DNA of 64,000 bases from Actinoplanes sp. L3-i22 (GTDB lineage: Bacteria > Actinomycetota > Actinomycetes > Mycobacteriales > Micromonosporaceae). Every line of letters begins with the position of its first letter. Position 1 is the first letter of the stretch. The notes beneath the pieces are model-generated. The model was not told where the DNA came from. It ran no database searches and was given only the letters and a program-made list of their open reading frames with translations. Below, piece by piece: positions 38,601 through 46,639 of this stretch. The stretch covers positions 11,583,501-11,647,500 of the forward strand of contig NZ_AP024745.1 of assembly GCF_019704555.1 (NCBI RefSeq), given 5' to 3'. The position numbers were made by a program, and so were the translations under genes.

Positions 38601-38993
38601 CTCGCCCGCGACTCCCGGAAGTGGAACCTGGCCGCGCTGGTCGCGTCGCAGAACCCGCGCGACATCCTCGGCCTGGACGTACAGAACCTCGTCTCGACCG
38701 TCTTCGTCGGCCGGATCGCCGAAGATCAAGAGATCGCCTCCGAAGCCTTGCGCCTCCTGCGGGTGCCGGTCCATGACGGGTATGAGGCGACACTTGCCTC
38801 GCTCTCCCAGGTGGATACGTCGTCGCAGCATCGGCTCGGCTTCCGGGAGTTCGTGATGCGGGATGTGGACGGGCGGGTTCAGAAGGTTCGCGTCGACGTT
38901 TCGTACGTCGAAGGGCTGCTGGAACATCTGGACACGACGCCTGGAACACCGGCGCCTGCGGTGGTGCCGCTTCCGTCCGACCTGGAGGTTTGA
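35688..38993 (+). CDS. VirB4-like T4SS ATPase with long Pro-rich N-terminal extension
   Basis: The product has 1101 residues from the ATG at 35688. The first about 240 residues are disordered and rich in Pro/Ala. They contain a short repeat (PPPPAQLP / PHPPAQLP / APPP) near 85-110 and a Lys/Arg-rich stretch before the folded part. The body resembles VirB4/TraG-type ATP-binding proteins: Walker A AEPGGGKST near residue 715, Walker B VGLDEAHF near residue 951, and ASQNPRDI near the end. VirB4 energises substrate transfer and pilus assembly in T4SS. The high GC matches the chromosome, unlike the following genes. Confidence 0.85.
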   Translation: MTANPPSRQPAAGQPGSRQPASRRPGDYSAADSLEEVEELVAAPGHGGVGVFQAPNAVRSAAVPLDTTMDIDSPFLDLFGGAAPVPPPPAQLPPPPAQLPHPPAQLPAPPPANGRRSNGAGPAPLPAGPAPATNGAQGASFTRAPAGPEPDFYAEPAPSPAEPGAGPGQVPDDVDEWAEFDEWPPQPAVAPPHVAPLSSASAPRLPAAPAPLPVPMPEKAPSRRKEKAPARREPKPVSRKEKKAAPLRPQKLKFSDRDPAIELAISEIAGHLTFTQSTVTAWYSLPEVRWAFRPDAEREALLSAISEQYAGLAGFRLHLRRTTRPFPADEWARAVDSFTTKPLPDVQGATSWSDHLVAAQRHLLSVNHAEGQTFLGVTFARRSLGDTFSERILRAFGKGTSENERRKLGRTVEQFDEVLNAFGMRGRRVTPQELEWLLFRSVALGMSPPGLLSPVSNGHWETGDLLALTEQVERYRTPYGSTVKLVNRMTGEERHVAVLSVGRMEPLEIPEKHEPWLHFHERLPWPMELSSRLDILGSNSSFKNLEHRLRMIRSQQLDYAEHGIDAPPELERLAKRALVIGDEMTTGLPTDSARAHGWHRIAVSGANREECLERARRLIQLYSRELRISLQHPKNQDQLAREFIPGEPIANTGYVRRMPVKLLAAALPQAASTVGDKRGDLIGRTSGTCRRPVFLDLHFPMEVRERSGLGVFVAEPGGGKSTLMGALGYLNARRGVQVTLLDPSGPLARLCQMPELRPYSRVLNLTGSEQGTLAPYALIPTPVRSEFSTGPSGDREFEIAVSNARAERRMLVQDICSMLVPPQVAKEASTATLLRHAVRQVPAEETSTLDDVVTTLRNLDDDEGRELANLLLDTAEMPLALLFFGRPPQHLLGADAALTVITMAGLRLPDLKIEREYWSAEESLALPMLHTAHRLAVRRCYGGSMSSRKMVGLDEAHFMEGWRSGRSFLVRLARDSRKWNLAALVASQNPRDILGLDVQNLVSTVFVGRIAEDQEIASEALRLLRVPVHDGYEATLASLSQVDTSSQHRLGFREFVMRDVDGRVQKVRVDVSYVEGLLEHLDTTPGTPAPAVVPLPSDLEV

Positions 38994-38994
38994 G

Positions 38995-40980
38995 ATGGTG
39001 CGGCGGGGGGTGGCGCTGTTTTCGGCTCTGGTCGTGATGGTGGTCGCATCAATCGCCTGGGCGGTGGCAGCGCCAGCCGGCGCCTACGCAGCCCCAGCCA
39101 AAGCACCAGGAGGCGCCTGCAGCGTCGAAGAATGGAAAACGAATCTCAGCCAGTGCGTCAATCGGCTCATCGAGACGGTCGGCGACAAGGCGAAATGTGA
39201 AAACGCGCCCATCCCCAGTACCCCGGATTCCGGCCTTGCGGGCTGGTTTGCGGAAAGGCCGGCAGCATCTAGCGAACCCGGCCCCAAAGGCATGTACACC
39301 CTGTACGGATATGCCGGATACAGCTTGCCAAGCTACGATCAGAACGGCGGATGCGCTGCTGCGGTCACCGAAGCCGATTCGCGAGTCGAAACAACCATCG
39401 CAAACGGTGAGTTTATGGTCGCGACCGCAACCATTGGGGCCTCGAATGCTCTCCGTGAACGCGCCTGGGATCCGCAGTCGCTTTGGGGGTGGGCCGACAC
39501 CCTTGTCGAACAGGCAACAAAGGCGGTCTACGAGAAGGTATTTACCGTATTCGGTGTAATCACTCTCGCAGTAGTCGGTCTGTATCTGCTTTGGCGCTCC
39601 CGGCAGGCAGATATGGGCGCAGCCACCACAACGGCCGGGTGGGCGATTTTGGTCATGGTCGGCGTTACTGCAATCGCGGCATGGCCCGTCCGCTCAGCCA
39701 ACATTGCCGACCAGAGCCTTGTTACATCACTCAGCGTAATCCATGATGCAATCGGCCCTCAGCCCCAAAGCGCAGGCCCTGGAACGGACTGCAAGCTCGG
39801 CAAGGCCGATGCATGCACCGATAAGCGACCTCCTGCAGTCCGCGCAAGCGATACGGCAACAGAGACTATGCTTTATCGAAACTGGCTGCGCGGTATTCTA
39901 GGGTCGGCGGATAGCGAGACCGCCCAAAAATACGGCTTCGCACTTTATGATGCGCGCTCCTTGCGATGGGACGAGGCCGAAGAAATTCGGAAGAATCCCG
40001 CTCTTCGAGATGCCATGATCGAACGCAAACAAAATCAGTGGAAGGCGCTTGCCGCGCAAATCAACACTGAGGACCCGGAAGCATATCAATACCTGACGGG
40101 CACCAACGGCATGGAGCGTATCGGGTCCGGATTCATCGCCGCACTCGCCGCACTCATGTTTGCCATGTTCGACCTCACAGCCTCAATCCTCGTACTTCTC
40201 GGATTCCTAATCTTTAGATGGGCCGTCATCGCGGTTCCCATTCTGGGAACAGTCGGTCTCCTCCGTCCCGCGAGTGCCGGGATTCGACGTCTCGGAAACG
40301 CTGTCATAGCAGCCCTCTTCAACATCGCCATTTTCGGCACCGGTTCTGCGATTTACCTCTTCGCCGTCGATTTGATTATGAACACGGCGACACTCCCAGG
40401 ATGGCTCCAGGTGGTCCTGGTTTGGCTGTGCGGCGTGGTCGGGTGGCTTCTGCTTCGTCCATACCGGCGCATTACTCAACTCGGCGGTAAGGACGGCGCC
40501 GCTGCCATCGCATCCGGAGGATCGTGGCACCGTCGGTTCTTCCGTGACATGCGGGAGGCGGCGAAGTTCGACATCGCGGAGGGCGGTGGCACCCGGGAGC
40601 CGACGTTCGGCAAGGATAGCCGGACGGTCTTCGTCGAACCGCGGAACATGCGTCCCGAGTCTCGGTTGGAAGATCCGTCGCACTCAGCTTCAACCCGCCG
40701 CGAGCCGACCCACACCACTGCGGCAGACGACTCGAAGCTGCCGGTGCCAACGCGACCGGACGGCAAGGAAACGGTCCGCAACGAAAGACCGGTCGCGGAA
40801 TCAACAAGTGACAGGACCAGCAGCGGACGTCCTGCTCAGACTCGGCCCAGGACCCGGCGTACCGAATGGACCGAACCGGACGTAGTCGAGCAGCCGGCGT
40901 CGTACACGATCTACCGACCGGCCACGGGCTCCACAGCCCAGGAGCCAGTCACCCCGCGGGTGCGTTCCGAGGCACGGTGA
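38995..40980 (+). CDS. VirB6/TrbL-like polytopic membrane protein
   Basis: The product has 661 residues. An N-terminal signal peptide (LFSALVVMVVASIAWAVAAPAGAYA) precedes an extracellular Cys-containing region (about 35-175). About six hydrophobic helices follow at roughly 180-200, 212-230, 375-425 (two or three), 435-460 and 470-490. A long hydrophilic Thr/Arg/Pro-rich cytoplasmic tail completes it. This matches TrbL/VirB6 channel proteins. SD GGAGG precedes the ATG at 38995. The first about 120 bases are GC-rich, after which GC and codon choice fall visibly. Confidence 0.72.
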   Translation: MVRRGVALFSALVVMVVASIAWAVAAPAGAYAAPAKAPGGACSVEEWKTNLSQCVNRLIETVGDKAKCENAPIPSTPDSGLAGWFAERPAASSEPGPKGMYTLYGYAGYSLPSYDQNGGCAAAVTEADSRVETTIANGEFMVATATIGASNALRERAWDPQSLWGWADTLVEQATKAVYEKVFTVFGVITLAVVGLYLLWRSRQADMGAATTTAGWAILVMVGVTAIAAWPVRSANIADQSLVTSLSVIHDAIGPQPQSAGPGTDCKLGKADACTDKRPPAVRASDTATETMLYRNWLRGILGSADSETAQKYGFALYDARSLRWDEAEEIRKNPALRDAMIERKQNQWKALAAQINTEDPEAYQYLTGTNGMERIGSGFIAALAALMFAMFDLTASILVLLGFLIFRWAVIAVPILGTVGLLRPASAGIRRLGNAVIAALFNIAIFGTGSAIYLFAVDLIMNTATLPGWLQVVLVWLCGVVGWLLLRPYRRITQLGGKDGAAAIASGGSWHRRFFRDMREAAKFDIAEGGGTREPTFGKDSRTVFVEPRNMRPESRLEDPSHSASTRREPTHTTAADDSKLPVPTRPDGKETVRNERPVAESTSDRTSSGRPAQTRPRTRRTEWTEPDVVEQPASYTIYRPATGSTAQEPVTPRVRSEAR

Positions 40981-40984
40981 TCGC

Positions 40985-41530
40985 ATGTCGGGGATAGTCG
41001 CGCGCGCACTCAATGCCCTCTTCCGTACGCGGTGGGGCGTCGCACTGGTCTTGGTTGCAATCGTGCTGGCCATCGTCGGCGTCGGCCGGCTTTTGTCGGA
41101 TGGAAAGTCCAGTTCACCCGCGGTCGGATTGGGCTCTCCTGCTCCCGCGATCAGCATCGACCCCTCTGAGGACGACAGCATCGTCTCCTCGCAAGCCCCG
41201 CCCAAACCGAAGACCAGTCCGGGGCGGGCCCAGCCGGAGCAGGTGGCCTACGCCTTCGCCTCTGCTTGGGTGAGCCACACCAACGTCACCTCGAAGAAGT
41301 GGCTGGACCGGCTGCTGCCAAACGCCACATCCGACCTTGCCGACCAACTTCGCGGAGTGGACCCGGCCGGAGTCCCCGCCGATCAGGTGCTCGGGCGTCC
41401 CACTCTTGAGGTGGTCAACGAAACCCAGGTCAACGCAATCGTCACGATGAACTCCGGTCAGCTCAGCCTCCGGCTGGTCGCGCCCGAAGGTCACTGGCTG
41501 GTCGACGGCATCGACTGGGAGGGTGCATGA
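40985..41530 (+). CDS. Single-pass membrane protein, VirB8/TcpC-like candidate
   Basis: The product has 181 residues: a short cytoplasmic start, one transmembrane helix (about 16-37), a Ser/Pro-rich linker and a C-terminal domain of about 95 residues (QVAYAFASAWVSH, then beta-rich LEVVNETQVNAIVTM, WLVDGIDWEG). It has the look of an NTF2-like fold, as in VirB8 and TcpC. It starts four bases after the TrbL-like gene and overlaps the following hydrolase gene by four bases (ATGA). The VirB8 role is inferred. Confidence 0.55.
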   Translation: MSGIVARALNALFRTRWGVALVLVAIVLAIVGVGRLLSDGKSSSPAVGLGSPAPAISIDPSEDDSIVSSQAPPKPKTSPGRAQPEQVAYAFASAWVSHTNVTSKKWLDRLLPNATSDLADQLRGVDPAGVPADQVLGRPTLEVVNETQVNAIVTMNSGQLSLRLVAPEGHWLVDGIDWEGA

Positions 41531-42648
41531 CTTTCCGGCGCCCTCGCAAGGCCGTGCTGCTAGTCGCACTGGTTGCAACACTCGCCCTAATGTGCTGCGG
41601 CGGAAGTGTCGCGATACTTCTCTTCGGTGAACTCGCCGACGATAACAGCCAGAGCAACCTAAACTCTGCGGCGTTCGACTGCGGCCAGGGCGGGCCGATC
41701 GATGCGAATGCGAAACTGCCAAAGGCCCGGGAATACGGCGCCCAACAAGTCCGCAACGCCGCCGTCATCATCAACGTCGGCTCAAAACTAAAGTTGCCCC
41801 CTCGTGCCTGGGTAATCGCCGTGGCCACCGCGATGCAGGAGTCCCGGCTGTCCAACCTAGGCAACCTAGGTTCTCGTAACGACCACGATTCCCTCGGTCT
41901 GTTCCAGCAACGGCCGAGTTCCGGGTGGGGGACACCACAGGAGGTCCAGAATCCGGAGTACGCCGCCACGAAGTTCTACGAGAAGCTCAAGACAATCAAG
42001 GGTTGGCAGAGCATGTCGCTGACCCGGGCAGCGCAGGCCGTGCAGATCAGTGCGTACCCGGATGCGTACGCCAAGCACGAATCCGCAGCCACCCAGATGG
42101 TGAACATGCTGGCGCATGGCGCGGCGAATGCCGTGGGGAACTCGCTTTCCATGTCATGCGCCTCGGCCGGACAGGTCGCCGCATCCGGTTGGACCATCCC
42201 GGTGAAGGCGGAGGTGGGTTCCGGCTTCCGGAGCCCGGAACGACCCAATCATCAGGGCGTCGACCTGATCGCATCGCGTTACACACCGATCGTGGCGGCC
42301 GCGAGTGGCATCGTGTCGGTAGTGAAGTGCGATGAGGATTTCAAGGGACGGAAGACGTGCGACGTCGACGGGTACCCGGGCAAGGGCGGATGCGGCTGGA
42401 TGGTCGAGATCCAGCACGCCGGAAATGTCATGACCCGTTACTGCCATATGGTGCAGCACCCCTTCGTAAAGGTGAATCAGAAGGTGACCGCAGGCCAAGT
42501 ACTTGGCCGAGTCGGAACCAGCGGCAACTCGTCCGGTCCCCATCTCCACTTCGAGGTTCACTACAATAATGATCGATCAAGCGCGGGCGCAACTAATCCC
42601 GTACCGTTCATGCAGAAGCAAGGCGCACCGCTAGGCAACGCAGGATAA
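41527..42648 (+). CDS. Lysozyme-like plus M23 peptidoglycan hydrolase of the T4SS-like operon
   Basis: The product has 373 residues: a transmembrane anchor (9-33), then a lytic-transglycosylase/lysozyme-like domain (about 70-200) with Glu 105 in ATAMQESRLS and the following SLGLFQQRPS motif. A C-terminal M23 metallopeptidase domain follows (about 222-365) with the zinc ligands His 242, Asp 246 (HQGVD) and His 341, plus His 339 (HLHFE). Such two-domain hydrolases open the cell wall for the secretion channel (VirB1-like). Several Cys between 268 and 306 may form disulfides. It overlaps both neighbours. Confidence 0.9.
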   Translation: MTFRRPRKAVLLVALVATLALMCCGGSVAILLFGELADDNSQSNLNSAAFDCGQGGPIDANAKLPKAREYGAQQVRNAAVIINVGSKLKLPPRAWVIAVATAMQESRLSNLGNLGSRNDHDSLGLFQQRPSSGWGTPQEVQNPEYAATKFYEKLKTIKGWQSMSLTRAAQAVQISAYPDAYAKHESAATQMVNMLAHGAANAVGNSLSMSCASAGQVAASGWTIPVKAEVGSGFRSPERPNHQGVDLIASRYTPIVAAASGIVSVVKCDEDFKGRKTCDVDGYPGKGGCGWMVEIQHAGNVMTRYCHMVQHPFVKVNQKVTAGQVLGRVGTSGNSSGPHLHFEVHYNNDRSSAGATNPVPFMQKQGAPLGNAG

Positions 42649-43250
42649 TGGACGAATCTTTTTCAGACCCATTCTCGAAAAATGATCGCTGGGAGCTTGA
42701 TCCGCCACGCCCGATCGCTCCGACTCCTGCCACTATGACCGATACATTACGTGGCCGTCGTGTATTGATCGGACTTCCCGGACTCGGCTGGCGTGGAGAC
42801 CTTCGCGCAGACGAAAAAGTTATCCAGGGAAGCAGGACATACATTCCGGTAATGCCAGAGGCAGAATGGTACCGAGCAGAGGCAGAACAGACCGAAGTAT
42901 TTGCCGTTCTCGTCCCAGTTGATCGGGTGTGGGTAGAGGAATTAGGGGTGGTTAGCACACAAAACCGTGCTGGGCAATTGCACCCCAGGGGCGTATCTCT
43001 TGATTATCCACCTCGGCGGCCACCGACACAGTCAGACCAGGCGGGGCCGATAACGGGTCGACGCTCAATAAGGTTGCTCGACGATGGAGGCGAGCAGCGA
43101 GATCTACGCGTGACGACGGAGCTCTACGCCAGCCAGAACGGTGATATCTGCGCACGAGTTTGCGTCGAACTCGAATGGTATCGATGGTCCTGGACTGGAA
43201 ATGTTCCGCAAACGCTGGAAGTTCCTGCAACACTTCTCTGGATCGAGTGA
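42648..43250 (+). CDS. Protein of unknown function at the end of the T4SS-like operon
   Basis: The product has 200 residues, no signal peptide or membrane helix, and is rich in Arg, Trp and Glu. It is predicted mostly beta-rich (RVLIGLPGLGWRGDL, AVLVPVDRVWVEEL, CVELEWYRWSWTGN). The start overlaps the hydrolase stop (TAATG), so it is translated with the operon. The GC content is clearly below the window average. No family is recognised. It could be a substrate, a chaperone or cargo. Confidence 0.6.
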   Translation: MDESFSDPFSKNDRWELDPPRPIAPTPATMTDTLRGRRVLIGLPGLGWRGDLRADEKVIQGSRTYIPVMPEAEWYRAEAEQTEVFAVLVPVDRVWVEELGVVSTQNRAGQLHPRGVSLDYPPRRPPTQSDQAGPITGRRSIRLLDDGGEQRDLRVTTELYASQNGDICARVCVELEWYRWSWTGNVPQTLEVPATLLWIE

Positions 43251-43251
43251 C

Positions 43252-43851
43252 TTAAGAAGCTGGACTAGCCGAACAGACTCTCCAGCCGTCCTCGTCAGAC
43301 ATCTCGAACTTCCAGGGATCAAATGTTTCTTCAGAGCCACCTGAGATTGTACGAACAATATCTACCGACGCGGAAGCATGACTGCCAGAAGCTTGAACAT
43401 TCAAGTTCTTCCAGCTAACCATCACACCGATAGAAAACTTCCCCTCTGTCCTTCGAACCTCGTCACGAAATGCGCCCAACCGACTGAGATCAATATTTTT
43501 TTTACAGGTATACAACTCAGCCTCCTGGTCATCTCGGTCTGTCAGGTAGGCCCCCAGAAAGTTTACTAGGACGACACTCGGGTCGGTACGCTTGATTTCG
43601 GTAGCATTGTCGTAAACCGCGACAATCACCCCAACACCGCCCAGGCAGAGCAGCGCCACGACCCCGGCGCCCAAGGCCAGTAGCAACCGCGCTCGCCGAC
43701 TTCGAAATCGACCGACACGTCGCTGCGACTTTGCGGTGACGGGAGGCTCCTGCGCGCCACCCCTGTCGATCCCCGCCATCGGCACCGCGGGGGTCGATGG
43801 CACGTTCGGTGATGCTGGGCCGAGTCCGGGTTTTGGGTCGTGCGGCTGCAT
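43252..43851 (-). CDS. Single-pass membrane protein with NTF2-like extracytoplasmic domain
   Basis: The product has 199 residues: a Pro-rich cytoplasmic N-terminus, an Arg-rich segment (RRVGRFRSRRARLL), one transmembrane helix (about 55-78) and a domain of about 115 residues. That domain (VVLVNFLGAYLTDRDDQEAELYTC, ending in GWRVCSAS) resembles the Rv0361-type small extracytoplasmic domain. It is convergent with the T4SS-like operon, its stop lying two bases from the previous gene's stop. It shares the lower GC of the region. Confidence 0.65.
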   Translation of the reverse strand: MQPHDPKPGLGPASPNVPSTPAVPMAGIDRGGAQEPPVTAKSQRRVGRFRSRRARLLLALGAGVVALLCLGGVGVIVAVYDNATEIKRTDPSVVLVNFLGAYLTDRDDQEAELYTCKKNIDLSRLGAFRDEVRRTEGKFSIGVMVSWKNLNVQASGSHASASVDIVRTISGGSEETFDPWKFEMSDEDGWRVCSASPAS

Positions 43852-44053
43852 ACATACGACACTAATTCGTCATCGCTCGCCCATCACGGTAGGGACAGCA
43901 CCGAACCTCACCCGCCCCGCGCCCGTACCCATGATCACAAGCTCCTGATAGGACACTCCCGACATCCGGGACCCGAACCCGCACCGGGACCGCATTGCGT
44001 GGACCCTCGCTGGTCTGGGATAGGTTTTATGCGCGCGACAGGAGGTGACAGCA

Positions 44054-46639
44054 GTGGCGGATTCGGCTCTGCGGGTCCGGCAGGCCGCTGCTTTGCACCG
44101 GCAGGCGGTGGCGACAGCGGATGCGGCCTCCGCTGCCCTGGAGGCATATGCGCCGGGCACTGCCGACCCTGGGGAACAACATCGTCTGGCTCAGCGACTG
44201 CAGCAGGCCGCGGCGATGGTCGCGCCGGGCTGGCTCGGGGCGCCGCTCGACGCGCTCACGCCGAAGGCTCCGCTGGGTGGCGGGCTGACGCCGCAGTTCG
44301 TCCGGATCGGGGTGGCGCAGCCGCTCGACGACGTCCGGTTCCCGGCGATTGTCCCGCTGCTCGGGGTGGGTCATCTGACGATCGACGCGAGCGCCACCGA
44401 TCCTCGGGTGTTCGGCCTGCTCAGGTCGCTTCTGTTGCGCATGCTCGCGGCTGCCCCGGCCGGTTCGCTGCTGGTTCGCACGGTGGACGGGGTGGGTGGC
44501 GGCGCGGTCTTCGAGCCGTTCGAGGAGCTGGCCGACGCCGGCCTGATGTCGCCGCCGGCGACCGATCGGCAGGGGCTTCGGGACGTGCTGTCCGAGGCGG
44601 AGAAGTGGCTGCGCCCGGTCCGGACGGGCAGCAAGAAGGTCCGGCGGGACCGGATGCTGCTGGTGATCATCGCCAGTCTGCCGGAGATGACCGAGGGCGA
44701 GGAGTTGCGCCGGATCGCCGCGCTGGCCCAGCAGGGGCCGGATTCGGGGCTGCACCTGATCGTGGCCGGCTGGCCGCCTCCGCCGTTGACCGCGGAGACC
44801 ACGCAGGCCCCGCTGCCGCGCACCACCGCCGTCTCGGTGCGTAATCCGTTCGCGGTCGTCGGTGACCCGCCGGGCGGCTCGTTCGGGTCGACGCCGGAGG
44901 CGCCGTGGCTGAACGCGCCGGTCTTCCTGGACGAGGAGCCGCCGCCGCACCTGGTCGACGCGGTCTGTCAGGAGCTGGCGGCGCATTCCGCGGCCGCGTC
45001 CCGGGTGACCCTGGCCGACCTGTTGCCGGAGCCGGCCGAGGAGCTGTGGTCAGCGGACGCGTCGGCCGGGGTGGAGACGGTGGTCGGCCATCACGGCGAC
45101 GTGCCGCTGGTGCTGCGATTCAACGACCTGACCCCGCACTGGATGGTCGGCGGGCGGTCCGGCGCCGGCAAGACCGCCTTCCTGATCAATGTGTTGTACG
45201 GGCTGGGCGCCCGCTACTCCCCGGACGAGCTGGCCTTCTACCTGCTCGACTTCAAGGAGGGCGTGTCGTTCGCCGAGTTCGTGCCGACCCGGCGGGACCG
45301 CACCTGGCTGCCGCACGCGCGGGCGGTCGGCGTCGAGTCCGATCGGGAGTACGGGCTGGCCGTCCTCCGTGAGCTGGACGCCGAGATGACCCGCCGCTCG
45401 ATGGCGTACAAGCGGGCCGGCGTCTCCCGCTTCGCCGATCTGCGCGCGGTCGCCGCCGAGGAGGGCCGGGGTCGCCCGCTGCCCCGGGTCCTGTGTGTCA
45501 TCGACGAGTTCCAGGTGCTGCTGGCCGGCAACGATCCGACGGCGGCCGAGGCGGTGGGTCTGCTCGAGTCACTGGCGCGCAAGGGCCGGTCGTACGGAAT
45601 CCATCTGGTTTTGGCAAGTCAGACGGTCCTCGGCGTCGAGGCGCTCTATGCCAAGCGCGATTCGATCTTCGGCCAGTTCCCGGTGCGGATCGCGTTGCCG
45701 GGCGGCGGTGACGTGCTGGAGCCGACCAACGATTCGGCGGCCGGCCTGCCGCTGGGCAGCGCGGTGGTGAACACGGCCGGCGGTCTCGGCGGCCCGCGCG
45801 GGGCGACCCGGGGACACGAACGGGTGGTTCGGTTCCCGGATCCGCACGCCGACCAGGATTTGCTGAGTGACCTGCGACACAAGCTGTGGGGCGCCCGCGA
45901 TCCGGAGTCGATCCCCCCGCGCATCTTCGCGGGGTACGCGCTGCAGCACCTGGCCGACGACCCGACCTATCGGGCCGCGCTGGCCGGCCGGGCCAGCCGC
46001 CCGACCGCGCTGGTCGGCCGGATGATCGACGTGAGCCTGTCGACGGCCGCGTTCGCGCTGGACTCGTCGCCGGGCCGGCACCTGGCGATCCTGGGCTCGC
46101 AGGTGACCGGTTCCGAGGTGCTGGACGCGGCGGCCCGCAGCGTGGCCGCCTGTCACGCCCCGCGGACCACCCGGTTCGTGATCGCCTCCCTGGTCGCCGA
46201 GGGCGACGCGCTCGCCGCCGAGCTGGCCGCCGAGATCGCGCACCGGCAGGAGGTGGTCGTGGTGGACGCCGCCGGCCTGGCCGCCGAGCTCGCCGCCGAC
46301 CAGCCGGGCTACCGGGTGGTGTTCGGGATGGACGCCGCCCCACCGGGCAGCCTGTCCGGCCTGCGGCAGCTGCTGCGCGAGGGCCCGAGCCGGGGCGCGC
46401 ATCTGCTCTCCTGGTGGCGCGGCGTGCGCCGGTTCAGCGAGGAGACCGGCGGCAGCCTGGGCCGGGAGGACGTGGCCGGCCTGCTGTTCCTGAATGTGCC
46501 GCAGTCGGATGTGACGCTGATGCTGGGCCGCGCGGTCGACTGGCAGCCGAGGCCGAACCGTGCGCTGCTGCATGACCGGCACACCGACCGCACGACCACC
46601 GTGGTTCCGTTCGTGCAGCCGGAGGGCGACAACCCATGA
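44054..46639 (+). CDS. FtsK/EccC-like ATPase with one active and two degenerate ATPase lobes
   Basis: The product has 861 residues. The N-terminal helical region (1-75) is followed by a degenerate ATPase-like lobe (about 85-260) with no P-loop. The central FtsK/SpoIIIE domain (about 330-600) has Walker A GGRSGAGKTA near residue 366 and Walker B VLCVIDEFQ near 482, plus ASQTVLG and QFPVRIAL. The C-terminal lobe (about 670-855) has GSQVTGSE in place of a P-loop. No transmembrane helix is obvious. The layout resembles three-ATPase EccC. SD AGGAGGTGA at 44040-44048 points to the GTG at 44054. It overlaps the next gene (ATGA). Confidence 0.82.
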   Translation: MADSALRVRQAAALHRQAVATADAASAALEAYAPGTADPGEQHRLAQRLQQAAAMVAPGWLGAPLDALTPKAPLGGGLTPQFVRIGVAQPLDDVRFPAIVPLLGVGHLTIDASATDPRVFGLLRSLLLRMLAAAPAGSLLVRTVDGVGGGAVFEPFEELADAGLMSPPATDRQGLRDVLSEAEKWLRPVRTGSKKVRRDRMLLVIIASLPEMTEGEELRRIAALAQQGPDSGLHLIVAGWPPPPLTAETTQAPLPRTTAVSVRNPFAVVGDPPGGSFGSTPEAPWLNAPVFLDEEPPPHLVDAVCQELAAHSAAASRVTLADLLPEPAEELWSADASAGVETVVGHHGDVPLVLRFNDLTPHWMVGGRSGAGKTAFLINVLYGLGARYSPDELAFYLLDFKEGVSFAEFVPTRRDRTWLPHARAVGVESDREYGLAVLRELDAEMTRRSMAYKRAGVSRFADLRAVAAEEGRGRPLPRVLCVIDEFQVLLAGNDPTAAEAVGLLESLARKGRSYGIHLVLASQTVLGVEALYAKRDSIFGQFPVRIALPGGGDVLEPTNDSAAGLPLGSAVVNTAGGLGGPRGATRGHERVVRFPDPHADQDLLSDLRHKLWGARDPESIPPRIFAGYALQHLADDPTYRAALAGRASRPTALVGRMIDVSLSTAAFALDSSPGRHLAILGSQVTGSEVLDAAARSVAACHAPRTTRFVIASLVAEGDALAAELAAEIAHRQEVVVVDAAGLAAELAADQPGYRVVFGMDAAPPGSLSGLRQLLREGPSRGAHLLSWWRGVRRFSEETGGSLGREDVAGLLFLNVPQSDVTLMLGRAVDWQPRPNRALLHDRHTDRTTTVVPFVQPEGDNP

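Noticed and set aside
44054..46639. Calling the FtsK-like protein EccC or FtsK outright
   Set aside because: It lacks obvious transmembrane helices and two of the three P-loops, and has no FtsK gamma domain, so only a family-level call is justified.
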